Notes under the pieces: model-generated
The model's database searches: none
Told to the model about the DNA's origin: nothing
Seen by the model: the letters and a program-made list of their open reading frames with translations, nothing else
NCBI RefSeq assembly: GCF_030056795.1
Contig: NZ_JASHKQ010000001.1
Span: forward strand, 1,612,001 to 1,676,000
Direction: 5' to 3'
Length of the DNA stretch: 64,000 bases
Source of the DNA: Rhodococcus sp. IEGM 1381
GTDB taxonomy: Bacteria; Actinomycetota; Actinomycetes; Mycobacteriales; Mycobacteriaceae
Program-made: the position numbers and the translations under genes
Shown here: one piece after another, positions 17,976 through 26,741 of the stretch
How positions within the stretch are numbered: the first letter of the stretch is position 1
How the letters are laid out: each line of letters starts with the position of its first letter

Positions 17976-18773
17976 ATGCCCGAAGGCGACACCGTGTTTG
18001 CGCTGGCCGCGAGGCTACGTCGAGCCTTGGACGGTGCCACCTTACGGGCCGGCAGATTGAACGTGCCGGCACATGCGGTGGAGAATCTGGCCGGGCGAAC
18101 CGTCGTCGCGCATCGAACCCACGGGAAGCACCTGTTCACCGATTTCGATGACGGCACAACGCTGCATACACATCTGCGGATGAGCGGTTCGTGGACGGTG
18201 GTGCGGGCCGGTCGATCGATTCCGCAGCGTGTGCGTCCGGACGTTCGCGTGCAGTTGGCTGTGGCCGACGGGCCCACTGCCTACGGAATTCTGTTGCCGG
18301 TGGTCGACTACGGTTTCACCCCCGAGATGAATGCGCTGGTCGCGCATCTGGGTCCGGATCCGCTGCAGCCGATGTTCGATACCGACACAGCGGTGGCCAA
18401 CGTGGTCGCCCAGATGGATCGCCCGATCATCGCGACTCTGCTCGATCAGAGGGTGATAGCAGGGCCCGGCAATTTATGGGCGAACGAACTGTGTTTCCTT
18501 CGCGGACTCTGGCCCTGGACTCGGTCGAATGACGTGGATGCGAAGAAGTTGGTCGCGCTGCTCGAGCGGGCGATGCGCCATTCGGTGGCCATTCCGGGAG
18601 CAATGCAGGTCACTACCGGCGACGTACGACGAGGACGCTCGCACTGGGTCGCTGGACGAGCAGGCAAGCCGTGTTTGCGGTGTGGGACGCTCGTTCGGGT
18701 GGCCGCGGAGGTTCCCGGTGACCCCGATCGGCGTCGAACATGGTGGTGTCCGAGGTGCCAACCGGAGCATTAG
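17976..18773 (+). CDS. nei2: Endonuclease VIII-like DNA glycosylase Nei2
   Basis: A 265-residue Fpg/Nei-family bifunctional DNA glycosylase/AP lyase for oxidised bases. The mature N-terminus is Pro-Glu-Gly (MPEGDTVF), where Pro2 is the nucleophile and Glu3 the acid. The helix-two-turn-helix segment is RVIAGPGNLWANELCFLRGL. The C-terminal zinc finger is CLRCGTLVRV, followed about 20 residues later by WWCPRCQ. The start at 17976 is fixed by the required N-terminal MPEG. It stands alone. Confidence 0.94.
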   Translation: MPEGDTVFALAARLRRALDGATLRAGRLNVPAHAVENLAGRTVVAHRTHGKHLFTDFDDGTTLHTHLRMSGSWTVVRAGRSIPQRVRPDVRVQLAVADGPTAYGILLPVVDYGFTPEMNALVAHLGPDPLQPMFDTDTAVANVVAQMDRPIIATLLDQRVIAGPGNLWANELCFLRGLWPWTRSNDVDAKKLVALLERAMRHSVAIPGAMQVTTGDVRRGRSHWVAGRAGKPCLRCGTLVRVAAEVPGDPDRRRTWWCPRCQPEH

Positions 18774-18890
18774 CGACGAGCGGTCGATCGCTGTTGGCTC
18801 AACGACGTAACCGCCCGCGGGTATCGCGTATTGCCTGCCGATACCACCGACAGGCTTCCTCGTGGGCGACGGATCGAAACCTGGGGTGCG

Positions 18891-19610
18891 TCAGAAGGTC
18901 GAGTTGGTCGGGTGATCGGTCTCGACCAAATCGCGAGCCACCCTGTGCAACGGCAGGTTCTGTTGTTGCGACAGCTTCGCCAGCAGCTCGAACGCCTGCA
19001 CCGCGTCGAGATCGTAGCGCTCCATGATCATCCCTTTGGCCTGGCCGATGATGTCGCGACTGGCCAAGCCCGTGCGGAACTGTTCGTTGTCGCGGGCACT
19101 GAGCATCGCGATCGCGGCGTGGGCGGCGAGCGCCTCACCGATCTCGACGGCATCGACGTCGAAGGCCCCGGGTTCGTCGCTGTAGAAGACCAATGCGCCG
19201 AGGTCATCGGCATTGCTGTAGAGCTGGAATGCGGCCAGGGACTTGAACCCTTCGCCGACGGCAAGGACGGCGAATTCCGGCCATCGCGGTTCGGACGTGA
19301 GGTCGTCCGACACGACGACGTCGAAATGACGGACCTCGGTGGGAATCGGGCCCTCGTCGAGCTCGTACTGGAGTCGACACAACTCCTCGGCGACAGGGTC
19401 GGTGGACGCCACGACGGTTCGCTCACCCTTGCTCACGGTCGTGACGCAACCGACCGTTGCTCCTGGGATGAGTCGAATCGCAGTGCGCAGAATTTCACTG
19501 ATCGTCTCGGGCATCGAACGACGGGTATCGCGCAGAGACCGCGCGAACTCGGCCAGTGACGATGCATGGGACGTACTGGCAGGGTGCCTATAGGTCGACT
19601 GTTGCGACAT
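18891..19610 (-). CDS. GAF and ANTAR domain regulator
   Basis: A 239-residue protein. A GAF sensory domain spans roughly residues 35-170 (ATVGCVTTVSKGERTVVAST; FDVVVSDDLTSEPRWPEFA). A C-terminal ANTAR RNA-binding domain follows at about 175-230 (LASRDIIGQAKGMIMERYDL). ANTAR proteins act as antiterminators by binding paired stem-loops in leader RNA. Orphan GAF-ANTAR proteins of this type are very numerous in Rhodococcus and Mycobacterium. No target leader is evident nearby. Confidence 0.9.
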   Translation of the reverse strand: MSQQSTYRHPASTSHASSLAEFARSLRDTRRSMPETISEILRTAIRLIPGATVGCVTTVSKGERTVVASTDPVAEELCRLQYELDEGPIPTEVRHFDVVVSDDLTSEPRWPEFAVLAVGEGFKSLAAFQLYSNADDLGALVFYSDEPGAFDVDAVEIGEALAAHAAIAMLSARDNEQFRTGLASRDIIGQAKGMIMERYDLDAVQAFELLAKLSQQQNLPLHRVARDLVETDHPTNSTF

Positions 19611-19733
19611 TCACACTGTCCTCTCGCACGGGACTTCTGCTGTCGTTCGCCGCAGAGATCCATGAACATGCGCCGTCTGCTGGACGCCCTGCCGGCCGCT
19701 ACAGCCGGTTATGTGCACTTTATACGCGTAGAT

Positions 19734-19777
19734 CGCAGAGGGGACCGTCGATCGTGCGATCGACGGTCCCCTCTGCG
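19734..19777. terminator. Perfect 21-bp hairpin behind the CsbD-like gene
   Basis: Positions 19734-19754 and 19757-19777 are exact reverse complements with a two-base TG spacer, giving a very stable GC-rich stem. It begins 8 bases beyond the stop of the CsbD-like gene on the minus strand. There is no U-tract, as is common for actinobacterial terminators. It may also protect the mRNA 3' end. Confidence 0.75.
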
Positions 19778-19784
19778 GAAAGAC

Positions 19785-19955
19785 TTACTTGAAGGTGTCC
19801 TTGATGTTCTCGCCGACCTTCTTCACGCCTGCCGAACCCTGATCCTTCTTGCCCTCGGCCTCGAGGTCCTTGTTGTTCGTGGCGTCGCCCACAACTTCCT
19901 TGGCCTTGCCGATGGCGTCTTCTGCCGCGTTCTTGGCCTTGTCGATGAAGCTCAT
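19785..19955 (-). CDS. CsbD family stress-response protein
   Basis: A 56-residue, highly charged small protein: MSFIDKAKNAAEDAIGKAKE, then NNKDLEAEGKKDQGSAGVKK. This matches the CsbD (Pfam PF05532) family, abundant in stationary phase and general stress in Gram-positive bacteria; molecular function is unknown. The ATG at 19955 is preceded by AGGAAAGGA. It is a single gene with its own hairpin terminator. Confidence 0.9.
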   Translation of the reverse strand: MSFIDKAKNAAEDAIGKAKEVVGDATNNKDLEAEGKKDQGSAGVKKVGENIKDTFK

Positions 19956-20095
19956 GTGAGTTCCTTTCCTCGTCCTGGGTTTGTACTGGTTACTTAGTCG
20001 AGGGCCGCCGTCCGAAGCGCACGTGTGCATGGTGAGATCTAGGTCACACATACCGCCGACGTTTCCACCACGTCGGCTGTGGATACATTCGACCG

Positions 20096-21091
20096 ATGAT
20101 GGTCGCCAAAGTGGACAGTTATCAGCGCAAACACCCGTCGGCGGGTTTCCCGCTGGCAGTGCTGTACAAGTTTCTCGACGACCGAGGCGGCTATCTCGCA
20201 GCTCTGATCGCGTACTACTCGTTCCTCTCGCTGTTTCCACTACTGCTGCTGTTCACGACGGTGCTGGGGATCGTGCTGGCCGGCGACCCGGAACTGCAGA
20301 CCCGAATCATCGATTCGGCGATGAGCCAAATCCCCGTGCTCGGTGACCAACTCGGTCAGCCCGATCGCCTGAGCGGCGGAACCACCGCCATCGTCATCGG
20401 CGTCGTCGGGTCGTTGTACGGCGGACTCGGAGTTTCTCTGGCTGCCCAGTACGCGATGAACACCGCGTGGTCGGTGCCCCGAAACGAGCAACCTGATCCG
20501 ATCAAGGGACGCCTGCGCGGGCTGCTGCTCCTGAGCACCGTCGGCACGGCAATCATCGGGTTGACCGTTGTCAACGGAGTCGCGTCCTCGGGTGTGTTCG
20601 GGTTCGCGGGCGGTGCGTTGGCGCTGATCGGTGCGGTGATCGTCAACGTCGTGGTCTTCACGGCAGCGTTTCGCATCGGAACCGCCCGTGCACTGAGTGT
20701 TCGCGAGGTGCTGCCCGGTGCGGCGATCGCCGCCGTGATTTGGCAGGCGCTCCAATCCTTCGGCGGAATCTACATTCGCTACGTCGTCGGCAACGCCAGC
20801 GCCGCCAACGGAATCTTCGCAATCGTCCTCGGTCTACTGGGCTTCCTGTACGTCGCATCGGTGCTGATCGTGCTGTGCATCGAAGTCAATGCCGTGCGAG
20901 TCGATCACCTGCACCCCCGAGCGCTGCTCACGCCGTTCACCGACAACGTCGAACTCACCGAAGGGGACAAGAACTCCTACACCGGCCAGGCAGAAGCGCA
21001 GCGTAACAAGGGATTCCAGGACATCACGGTCACCTACGACGAGCCGGACTCGGTTGCGGGTGAGGACTCGTCGAGCACGCGAGGCGACTGA
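20096..21091 (+). CDS. YihY/virulence factor BrkB family membrane protein
   Basis: A 331-residue integral membrane protein with six predicted segments. Family signatures are the N-terminal LIAYYSFLSLFPLLLLFTTV, the middle VREVLPGAAIAAVIWQALQ and GIYIRYVVGNASAANGIFA. These proteins were once called RNase BN and their real function is unsettled; transport or envelope roles are proposed. The C-terminal 50 residues are acidic and soluble. Two ATGs are adjacent at 20096 and 20099. Confidence 0.9.
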   Translation: MMVAKVDSYQRKHPSAGFPLAVLYKFLDDRGGYLAALIAYYSFLSLFPLLLLFTTVLGIVLAGDPELQTRIIDSAMSQIPVLGDQLGQPDRLSGGTTAIVIGVVGSLYGGLGVSLAAQYAMNTAWSVPRNEQPDPIKGRLRGLLLLSTVGTAIIGLTVVNGVASSGVFGFAGGALALIGAVIVNVVVFTAAFRIGTARALSVREVLPGAAIAAVIWQALQSFGGIYIRYVVGNASAANGIFAIVLGLLGFLYVASVLIVLCIEVNAVRVDHLHPRALLTPFTDNVELTEGDKNSYTGQAEAQRNKGFQDITVTYDEPDSVAGEDSSSTRGD

Positions 21092-21101
21092 GCGGCGGAT
21101 G

Positions 21102-21121
21102 GCAAACGCGCGCGCGTTTGC
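21102..21121. promoter_or_regulatory. Perfect 20-bp palindrome between YihY and the fructose-type operon
   Basis: GCAAACGCGCGCGCGTTTGC is its own reverse complement. It begins 10 bases after the YihY stop and lies about 190 bases before the binding-protein start. It may be a second site for a LacI-family repressor (central CG dyad with flanking AAACG/CGTTT) or part of a transcription terminator. The sequence does not decide between these. Confidence 0.5.
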
Positions 21122-21210
21122 GAGAACTGGTGCGGCCGACCCCGCGTGACCCCCGTCACGAACCGGTCAGCCGGTCGGTCAGAAAAGATTTCGAGTTTGT
21201 TTCGCGAAAG

Positions 21211-21234
21211 CGCATGCGCAAGCGCTTGTATGCG
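21211..21234. promoter_or_regulatory. LacI-family operator upstream of the fructose-type operon
   Basis: The ten-base palindrome CAAGCGCTTG at 21219-21228 has the central CG and AAGCGCTT core typical of LacI/CcpA/FruR-type operators. It is bracketed by CGCAT (21211-21215) and ATGCG (21230-21234). It lies 59 bases before the binding-protein start at 21293, where a repressor would block transcription. The LacI regulator encoded at 25699 in the same cluster is the obvious partner. Confidence 0.65.
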
Positions 21235-21292
21235 CCTTAAGCTCCTGCAATCGAGCGACGCGACCGCGTGGCTAGGGGACAAGGGAGTCCAC

Positions 21293-22291
21293 ATGTTCAA
21301 TCACCGTCGGAAGTCTGCGCTGACGATCGGGACCGTGCTCATGGCCGGTTCGCTCGTCTTCGGCCTGACCGCCTGCAGCAGCTCGGACTCGGACAGCGTC
21401 AAGGTCGGGCTCATCACCAAGACGGATTCCAATCCGTACTTCGTGAAGTTGCGCGAAGCAGCACAGGCGAAGGCGGATTCCAGTGGTGCCGAGTTGGTTG
21501 CTCTGGCCGGTGCATTCGACGGTGACAACGAAGGACAGGTCGCAGCCATCGAGAACCTGGTGGGACAGGGTGTCAAGGGAATCCTGATCACCCCGAACTC
21601 CTCGACCGGAGTGCTCGACGCGATCAAGAAGGCACGTGACGCCGGCGTCGTCGTCATCGCCCTCGATACCGCGACCGATCCCGAGGACGCGGTGGACGCC
21701 ACGTTCGCGACCGACAACAAGGCTGCAGGCGTCAGCCAGGGCGAATGGGTCAAGGGCACGCTCGGAACCACTGCGCCCCAGGTCATCATGCTCGACGGCA
21801 CCGCGGGCGGCACCGTGGACACATTCCGTCACGACGGCTTTCTCGAAGGAATGGGCCTGACCGACAGCTCGTCGGAGATCGTCGGCCAGGAGAACACCAA
21901 CGGCGATCAGACCAAGGCGCAGACCGCGATGGAGAACCTGCTGCAGCGTGCACCGGGCGTCAACGCGCTCTACACGATCAACGAGCCCGCCGCGGCGGGT
22001 GCGTACCAGGCAATTCAGTCTGCCGGCCGCGCCGATCAGATCACCATCGGTTCCATCGACGGCAGCTGCACCGGCATCGCGAACGTCAAGTCCGGCATCA
22101 TCGGCGCAACGGTGCTGCAGTTCCCGGCGAAGATGGCCGAGCAGGGCGTCGACGCGGTCGTGAAGTTCGCCCAGGACGGCACCAAGCCCAGCGGATTCAA
22201 CGACACCGGCTCGCAGCTCGTCACCGACAAGCCGGTAGCCGGAATCGATTCTCAGGACACCGCATGGGGCGAAGCGAATTGCTGGGGCTGA
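21293..22291 (+). CDS. Fructose-type sugar ABC transporter substrate-binding lipoprotein
   Basis: A 332-residue type 1 periplasmic binding protein. It has a basic start (MFNHRRKSAL), a hydrophobic core and a lipobox (FGLTACSS). The mature part opens with VKVGLITKTDSNPYFVK and ends in GIDSQDTAWGEANCWG, as in FrcB-like receptors. I chose the ATG at 21293 with AAGGGA ahead of it. The operon also encodes a PfkB kinase, a FrcK-like P-loop kinase and a fructose-bisphosphate aldolase, so fructose is the best-supported ligand, by inference. Confidence 0.85.
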   Translation: MFNHRRKSALTIGTVLMAGSLVFGLTACSSSDSDSVKVGLITKTDSNPYFVKLREAAQAKADSSGAELVALAGAFDGDNEGQVAAIENLVGQGVKGILITPNSSTGVLDAIKKARDAGVVVIALDTATDPEDAVDATFATDNKAAGVSQGEWVKGTLGTTAPQVIMLDGTAGGTVDTFRHDGFLEGMGLTDSSSEIVGQENTNGDQTKAQTAMENLLQRAPGVNALYTINEPAAAGAYQAIQSAGRADQITIGSIDGSCTGIANVKSGIIGATVLQFPAKMAEQGVDAVVKFAQDGTKPSGFNDTGSQLVTDKPVAGIDSQDTAWGEANCWG

Positions 22292-22325
22292 TCGCGAAAC
22301 ACCGGCGAACACAGGGATTTGATTC

Positions 22326-23315
22326 GTGAGTACCGATACCGCTGCGCCTCCCAAGGCACCGAGCCGGTTCAACGTGGGGACCATCCTGCGTGAACCGCTG
22401 CTGGGGCCACTGGCCGCGCTCGTCATTGCCATCATCGTGTTCAGCTCGATTTCGAGCTCGTTCCTCAACCCGCAGAACGTCTCTCTGATTCTGCAGCAGT
22501 CCGTGGTCGTCGGCATTCTCGCCGTCGGCCAGACCCTGATCATCCTCACGTCCGGTATCGATCTGTCGATCGGCGCGGTCGCGGTGATGGGCACCATCGT
22601 GATGGCACAGTCGGCCGGGGCGAACGGACCGGTCGTAGCGTTGGGTTCGACGCTCGCCGTGTGCGTTGCGTTCGGCGCGATCAACGGCGGATTGGTGACT
22701 GTACTGAGACTGCCGCCGTTCATCGTCACGCTCGGCACGTTCACGGCAATCCAAGCGGCCACCAGACTGCTGGCCGGATCCGAGACCTATCAGGTTCCGA
22801 GCGGACCGCTGACACTGCTCGGCACCTCGTTCAAGATCGGTAGCTTCTCCACCACCTACGGCGTGGTGGTGATGCTGCTGGTGTACGCCGTGATGTGGTA
22901 CGCCCTATCCCAAACATCCTGGGGTAGACATATTTACGCTGTCGGCGGGAGTCCGCAGGCCTCGGACCGCTCCGGCATCAAGTCCGGTCGCGTGCTGTTC
23001 TCGGTGTACATCGTCACGGGTGTCATTGCGGCGATCGCGGCATGGGCAGCGCTCGGGCGAATCCCCAACGCCGACCCGAACGCTTATCAGAACGCCAACC
23101 TCGAAACGATCACCGCGGTCGTCATCGGTGGAACCAGCCTGTTCGGTGGCCGCGGCACCGTCATCGGGACTCTCATCGGAACTCTGATAGTCGGTGTGCT
23201 GCGCAACGGGCTCACCCAGGCCGGCGTCGACAGCCTGTACCAGAACGTCGCGACCGGCATTCTCGTCATCGTCGCGGTGGCCGTCGATCAATTCGCACGT
23301 AGGAGGTCACAGTGA
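22326..23315 (+). CDS. Sugar ABC transporter permease (FrcC-like)
   Basis: A 329-residue CUT2 permease with about nine or ten membrane segments and the family loops ILTSGIDLSIGAVAVMG, RLPPFIVTLGTFT and VVIGGTSLFGGRGTVIG. A single permease gene suggests a homodimeric channel, as in RbsC and FrcC. The GTG at 22326 follows the binding-protein stop by 34 bases, and its stop overlaps the ATPase start by GTGA. Confidence 0.9.
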   Translation: MSTDTAAPPKAPSRFNVGTILREPLLGPLAALVIAIIVFSSISSSFLNPQNVSLILQQSVVVGILAVGQTLIILTSGIDLSIGAVAVMGTIVMAQSAGANGPVVALGSTLAVCVAFGAINGGLVTVLRLPPFIVTLGTFTAIQAATRLLAGSETYQVPSGPLTLLGTSFKIGSFSTTYGVVVMLLVYAVMWYALSQTSWGRHIYAVGGSPQASDRSGIKSGRVLFSVYIVTGVIAAIAAWAALGRIPNADPNAYQNANLETITAVVIGGTSLFGGRGTVIGTLIGTLIVGVLRNGLTQAGVDSLYQNVATGILVIVAVAVDQFARRRSQ

Positions 23316-24094
23316 GTACCACCCTCGCTCTGGAAGCGCGTGGTCTGGTCAAGACCTACGGCAGCGTGACGGCCATCAACGGTGCAGATTTCGAGTTGCG
23401 GGCCGGTGAGGTGTTGGCGGTGATCGGCGACAACGGTGCCGGAAAGTCCAGTCTCATCAAAGCTTTGGCCGGAGCCGTCATTCCGGATTCGGGTGAGATC
23501 CTGATGAACGGCTCGCCGGTGTCGTTCAAGAACACCCGTGACGCACGAGCGGCCGGTATCGAGACGGTCTATCAGGACCTGGCCGTCATCCCGGCGCTCG
23601 ACATCGCCTCGAACGTCTATCTGGGACGCGAGATCAAGCGTAAAGGCATCAGCGGCAGCCTCTTTCGGCGCTTGGACATGCCGAGGATGCGGGAGGAGTC
23701 GTCGAAGCATCTGCAGGATCTGAAGATCGGTATCAAGTCGGTCAATCAGGCGGTCGAGACGCTCTCCGGTGGTCAGCGTCAGGGCGTGGCGGTTGCGCGG
23801 GCAGCAGCGTTCGGACGCGGAGTGATCATCATGGACGAGCCGACGGCCGCGCTCGGCGTGCGGGAATCGGGCATGGTGATCGATCTGATCCGAACCATTC
23901 GTGACCGCGGCATTCCGGTGGTGCTCATCAGCCACGACATGCCGCACGTGTTCGAGGTTGCCGATCGGATTCATATTCACCGCCTCGGCAAGCGCGCGGG
24001 CGTCGTCGATCCGAAGAACCGCACCATGTCCGAGGTCGTCGCGCTGATGACCGGTGCGGAGGAGCCGACCGACGATGAACGCGCAGGCGTCTGA
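23312..24094 (+). CDS. Sugar ABC transporter ATP-binding protein (single-domain, FrcA-like)
   Basis: A 260-residue single nucleotide-binding domain with Walker A GDNGAGKSS, signature LSGGQRQGVAVARAAAFG, Walker B VIIMDEPTAALG and switch His in LISHDMPHV. Most CUT2 ATPases are double. A one-domain version is characteristic of FrcA-type fructose transporters, which strengthens the fructose assignment. It overlaps the permease by GTGA and the next gene by 20 bases. Confidence 0.9.
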   Translation: MSTTLALEARGLVKTYGSVTAINGADFELRAGEVLAVIGDNGAGKSSLIKALAGAVIPDSGEILMNGSPVSFKNTRDARAAGIETVYQDLAVIPALDIASNVYLGREIKRKGISGSLFRRLDMPRMREESSKHLQDLKIGIKSVNQAVETLSGGQRQGVAVARAAAFGRGVIIMDEPTAALGVRESGMVIDLIRTIRDRGIPVVLISHDMPHVFEVADRIHIHRLGKRAGVVDPKNRTMSEVVALMTGAEEPTDDERAGV

Positions 24095-25013
24095 AAGGGA
24101 TGCTCCGGTAGGAGTTTTCGTCGGGCTGGCGACATTGGACGTCATTCATCGGGTGTCGGCCGCTCCGGCACCGAACGAGAAGATCACGTCCAGTGTGCAG
24201 TTCGTCGCGGCGGGAGGGCCGGCCGCCAACGCGGCCGTCACCTTCTCGGCGCTCGGCGGCACGGCCGTGCTCGTCACCGCGCTCGGCGACGACCCGGTGG
24301 CCGAGCTGGTCAAAGCCGATCTGGCTGCGTTCGGCGTCCGAGTGCTCGACGCGGCCCTCGGCACCCGCAGGTCGGTGCCCATCTCGGCAGTGACGGTGAT
24401 CGAATCGACCGGCGACCGGTCGGTCGTCTCGGCGGACGCGGTGCATTCCGAAGTTCCACCGCCGGAGGATCTCGAGACGGTAGTGGCCGATGCCGATGTC
24501 GTCCTCGTCGACGGGCATCACCCCCTGATCGCCTGCGCCGCCGCCGAACATGCGGCGGCGCGGGTTACCACCTTGGTCGTCGATGCCGGCCGTTGGAAGC
24601 CGGTGATGAGCGAGCTGATCCCGCATGCCACGGACATGGTGTGCTCGGCGGACTTTCGCGCCCCCGGCACCTCCGACACGGCTACCACTGCAGCGGCACT
24701 CGTCGGAGCGGGCGTGCATACCGTCGTCACCACCCATGGCAGCGAGCCCGTCGAATGGTGGACCGAGGGGTCCTCGGGCTCGGTCGATGTGGAGCCGGTG
24801 ACAGCGGTGGACACAGTGGGTGCCGGAGACGCTTTCCACGGCGCGTACGCCTACTACTCGACGCAGTCGGGCTCCCTGGCCGATCGCATCGACAGGTCGG
24901 CTCGCGTTGCGGCACTGCGCTGCTCGGTGATCGGCCCCCGAGCATGGCTGCACGAACTTTCCGCTGACACACTGACCAACGACGGACTCGAAAGCGGCAA
25001 CGGTGAGCACTGA
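24075..25013 (+). CDS. PfkB family carbohydrate kinase
   Basis: A 312-residue ribokinase-fold sugar kinase. The N-terminal glycine motif is FVAAGGPAANAAVTFSALGG and the C-terminal ATP/anion-hole motif is TVGAGDAFHGAYAYY, with the catalytic Asp in GAGD. I used the ATG at 24075 (MNAQASERDA), inside the end of the ATPase gene, with GGAG upstream. In this operon it could phosphorylate incoming fructose, or a fructose phosphate to the bisphosphate used by the aldolase at 26742. Confidence 0.85.
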   Translation: MNAQASERDAPVGVFVGLATLDVIHRVSAAPAPNEKITSSVQFVAAGGPAANAAVTFSALGGTAVLVTALGDDPVAELVKADLAAFGVRVLDAALGTRRSVPISAVTVIESTGDRSVVSADAVHSEVPPPEDLETVVADADVVLVDGHHPLIACAAAEHAAARVTTLVVDAGRWKPVMSELIPHATDMVCSADFRAPGTSDTATTAAALVGAGVHTVVTTHGSEPVEWWTEGSSGSVDVEPVTAVDTVGAGDAFHGAYAYYSTQSGSLADRIDRSARVAALRCSVIGPRAWLHELSADTLTNDGLESGNGEH

Positions 25014-25653
25014 TCAGGACGTACAGAGAGCGACCCTCGGCGAGCTCGTGGAGCTGGCCGGGCGACTCGCGATCGCCGGAGAACGGCGCATACTCGGCCT
25101 GACCGGCGCGCCGGGAGCCGGAAAGTCCACGGTGGCTGGGCAACTAGTCGATGCGCTCGGGCCGGAGCGGGCGGTGCTGGTTCCGATGGACGGGTTCCAC
25201 CTGGCCAACGAGGTGTTGATCGACCTGGGTCGGCTCGACCGCAAAGGTGCACACGACACGTTCGACGACGGTGGCTACGCGAGACTGATCGCGGCGATTC
25301 ACGACCAGCGGCCCGGCGACCCCATCGTGTACGCACCGAGATTTCGGCGCGAGATCGAGGAATCCATCGGTTCGGCCATTCCGGTTCCGTCGACTGTTCC
25401 GTTGGTGGTCACCGAGGGCAACTATTTGCTGATGGAGTCCGACGCGTGGCCTGCTGCGCGGTCGATGATCGACGAGGTCTGGTTTCTGGCTCCGCACACA
25501 AGGGTTCGGCACGAGCGACTGGTAGCTCGACACGAGGCCTACGGAAAGTCGCACGAGGATGCGGAGTTCTGGGCGCTGGGCTCGGACGAACGCAACGCGG
25601 CACTGATCGGGTCGACCGCAGGCCGCGCCGATAGAATCCTGCGCCTGACGTGA
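25003..25653 (+). CDS. P-loop nucleoside/nucleotide kinase-family protein (FrcK-like)
   Basis: A 216-residue P-loop kinase of the uridine kinase/pantothenate kinase group. Walker A is GAPGAGKST, followed by LVPMDGFHLANEVL with the lid/acceptor Asp, then APRFRREIEE and VTEGNYLLMESDAW. Proteins of this family (FrcK in rhizobia) sit next to fructose ABC transporters and are presumed sugar kinases. It overlaps the PfkB gene by 11 bases. Having two kinase families in one operon suggests two successive phosphorylations. Confidence 0.8.
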   Translation: MSTDQDVQRATLGELVELAGRLAIAGERRILGLTGAPGAGKSTVAGQLVDALGPERAVLVPMDGFHLANEVLIDLGRLDRKGAHDTFDDGGYARLIAAIHDQRPGDPIVYAPRFRREIEESIGSAIPVPSTVPLVVTEGNYLLMESDAWPAARSMIDEVWFLAPHTRVRHERLVARHEAYGKSHEDAEFWALGSDERNAALIGSTAGRADRILRLT

Positions 25654-25698
25654 CGATTTCGCAGAGCGACGAGACGCGACAGCACCGGGCCGACTGAG

Positions 25699-26733
25699 AT
25701 GCCCACGATGGACGATGTCGCCCGCATCGCAGGAGTGTCGGTGTCGACTGTCTCGCACGTTCTCAACGGCACCCGTAACGTCAACCCGACCACCCGCCAA
25801 CGCGTCGACGCGGCAATTGTCGAGATCGGCTACCGCCGCAACGTCGTTGCCCGCTCGCTCGCCGCGGGCCGGACCAATACGGTAGGACTCTCGATCTCCG
25901 CATTGACCAATCCATATTTCGGAAGCCTGGTGCACGCCGTCGAGCAGCGGTTGTCCGAGGCCGGGTACGTGTTGATTCTGGGCGATTCACACGACGAGCC
26001 CACGTCGGAAAAGAGGCTGACCGGCTCGCTGCTCGACCGCCAGGTCGACGGCATGATCCTCGCGCCCGCAGCAGGATCGGAGTCGACGACCATTCCGGAG
26101 ATCGTGCGGAGTGGTACCCCTCTGGTCTTGATCGACCGGATGCTCGATCTTCCGTGCGATCAAGTGGGTCCGGAGAACGACGCCTCGGCCTACGAGCTGA
26201 CCGCCCACCTCCTCGATGCCGGCCATCGTCGCATCGCGATCGTCCGCGGAATCGAAGGAATCTCCTCCACGACCGAACGATTCGACGGTTATGCCCGCGC
26301 GCTTGCCGATCGAGGAGTAGACCTCGATCCTCGACTGATTCTCGACGGTAGGTCCAACGTCGAGGTGGCCGAGATGCACGTACGTGAACTGATGTCGAGC
26401 TCGAACCGGCCTTCGGCGCTGGTGTCGATGAACAACTCGATGACAATCGGCTCGCTCAAAGCCGTTCGTACCCTTGGCCTGTCGATTCCCGACGACCTTG
26501 CGTTCGTCTGCTACGACGATTTCGAGTGGTCCGATCTGTTCGAGCCTCGCCTGACGGCGGCAGCGCAGGACGTACAGACGATAGGAAGAACCGCAGCCGA
26601 CCTGTTGCTGAATCGCATCGAGGGGCGGGACGACAAGCCTCGGTCGATCCGAGTGCCGACCACGTTCAACCATCGCAATTCCTGCGGCTGCGCCGCTACC
26701 TCGGCCGGGATACCGGCCGCACCCGAAAGATAG
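25699..26733 (+). CDS. LacI family transcriptional regulator
   Basis: A 344-residue repressor. The N-terminal helix-turn-helix and hinge are MDDVARIAGVSVSTVSHVLN and AARSLAAGRTNTVGL-like (residues about 50-64), followed by a type 1 periplasmic-binding-like sensor ending in PTTFNHRNSCGC. The start at 25699 follows the kinase stop by 45 bases and the aldolase starts 8 bases after its stop, so it is embedded in the operon it probably controls. The CAAGCGCTTG site at 21219-21228 is the likely operator. Confidence 0.9.
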   Translation: MPTMDDVARIAGVSVSTVSHVLNGTRNVNPTTRQRVDAAIVEIGYRRNVVARSLAAGRTNTVGLSISALTNPYFGSLVHAVEQRLSEAGYVLILGDSHDEPTSEKRLTGSLLDRQVDGMILAPAAGSESTTIPEIVRSGTPLVLIDRMLDLPCDQVGPENDASAYELTAHLLDAGHRRIAIVRGIEGISSTTERFDGYARALADRGVDLDPRLILDGRSNVEVAEMHVRELMSSSNRPSALVSMNNSMTIGSLKAVRTLGLSIPDDLAFVCYDDFEWSDLFEPRLTAAAQDVQTIGRTAADLLLNRIEGRDDKPRSIRVPTTFNHRNSCGCAATSAGIPAAPER

Positions 26734-26741
26734 GACAGCTC

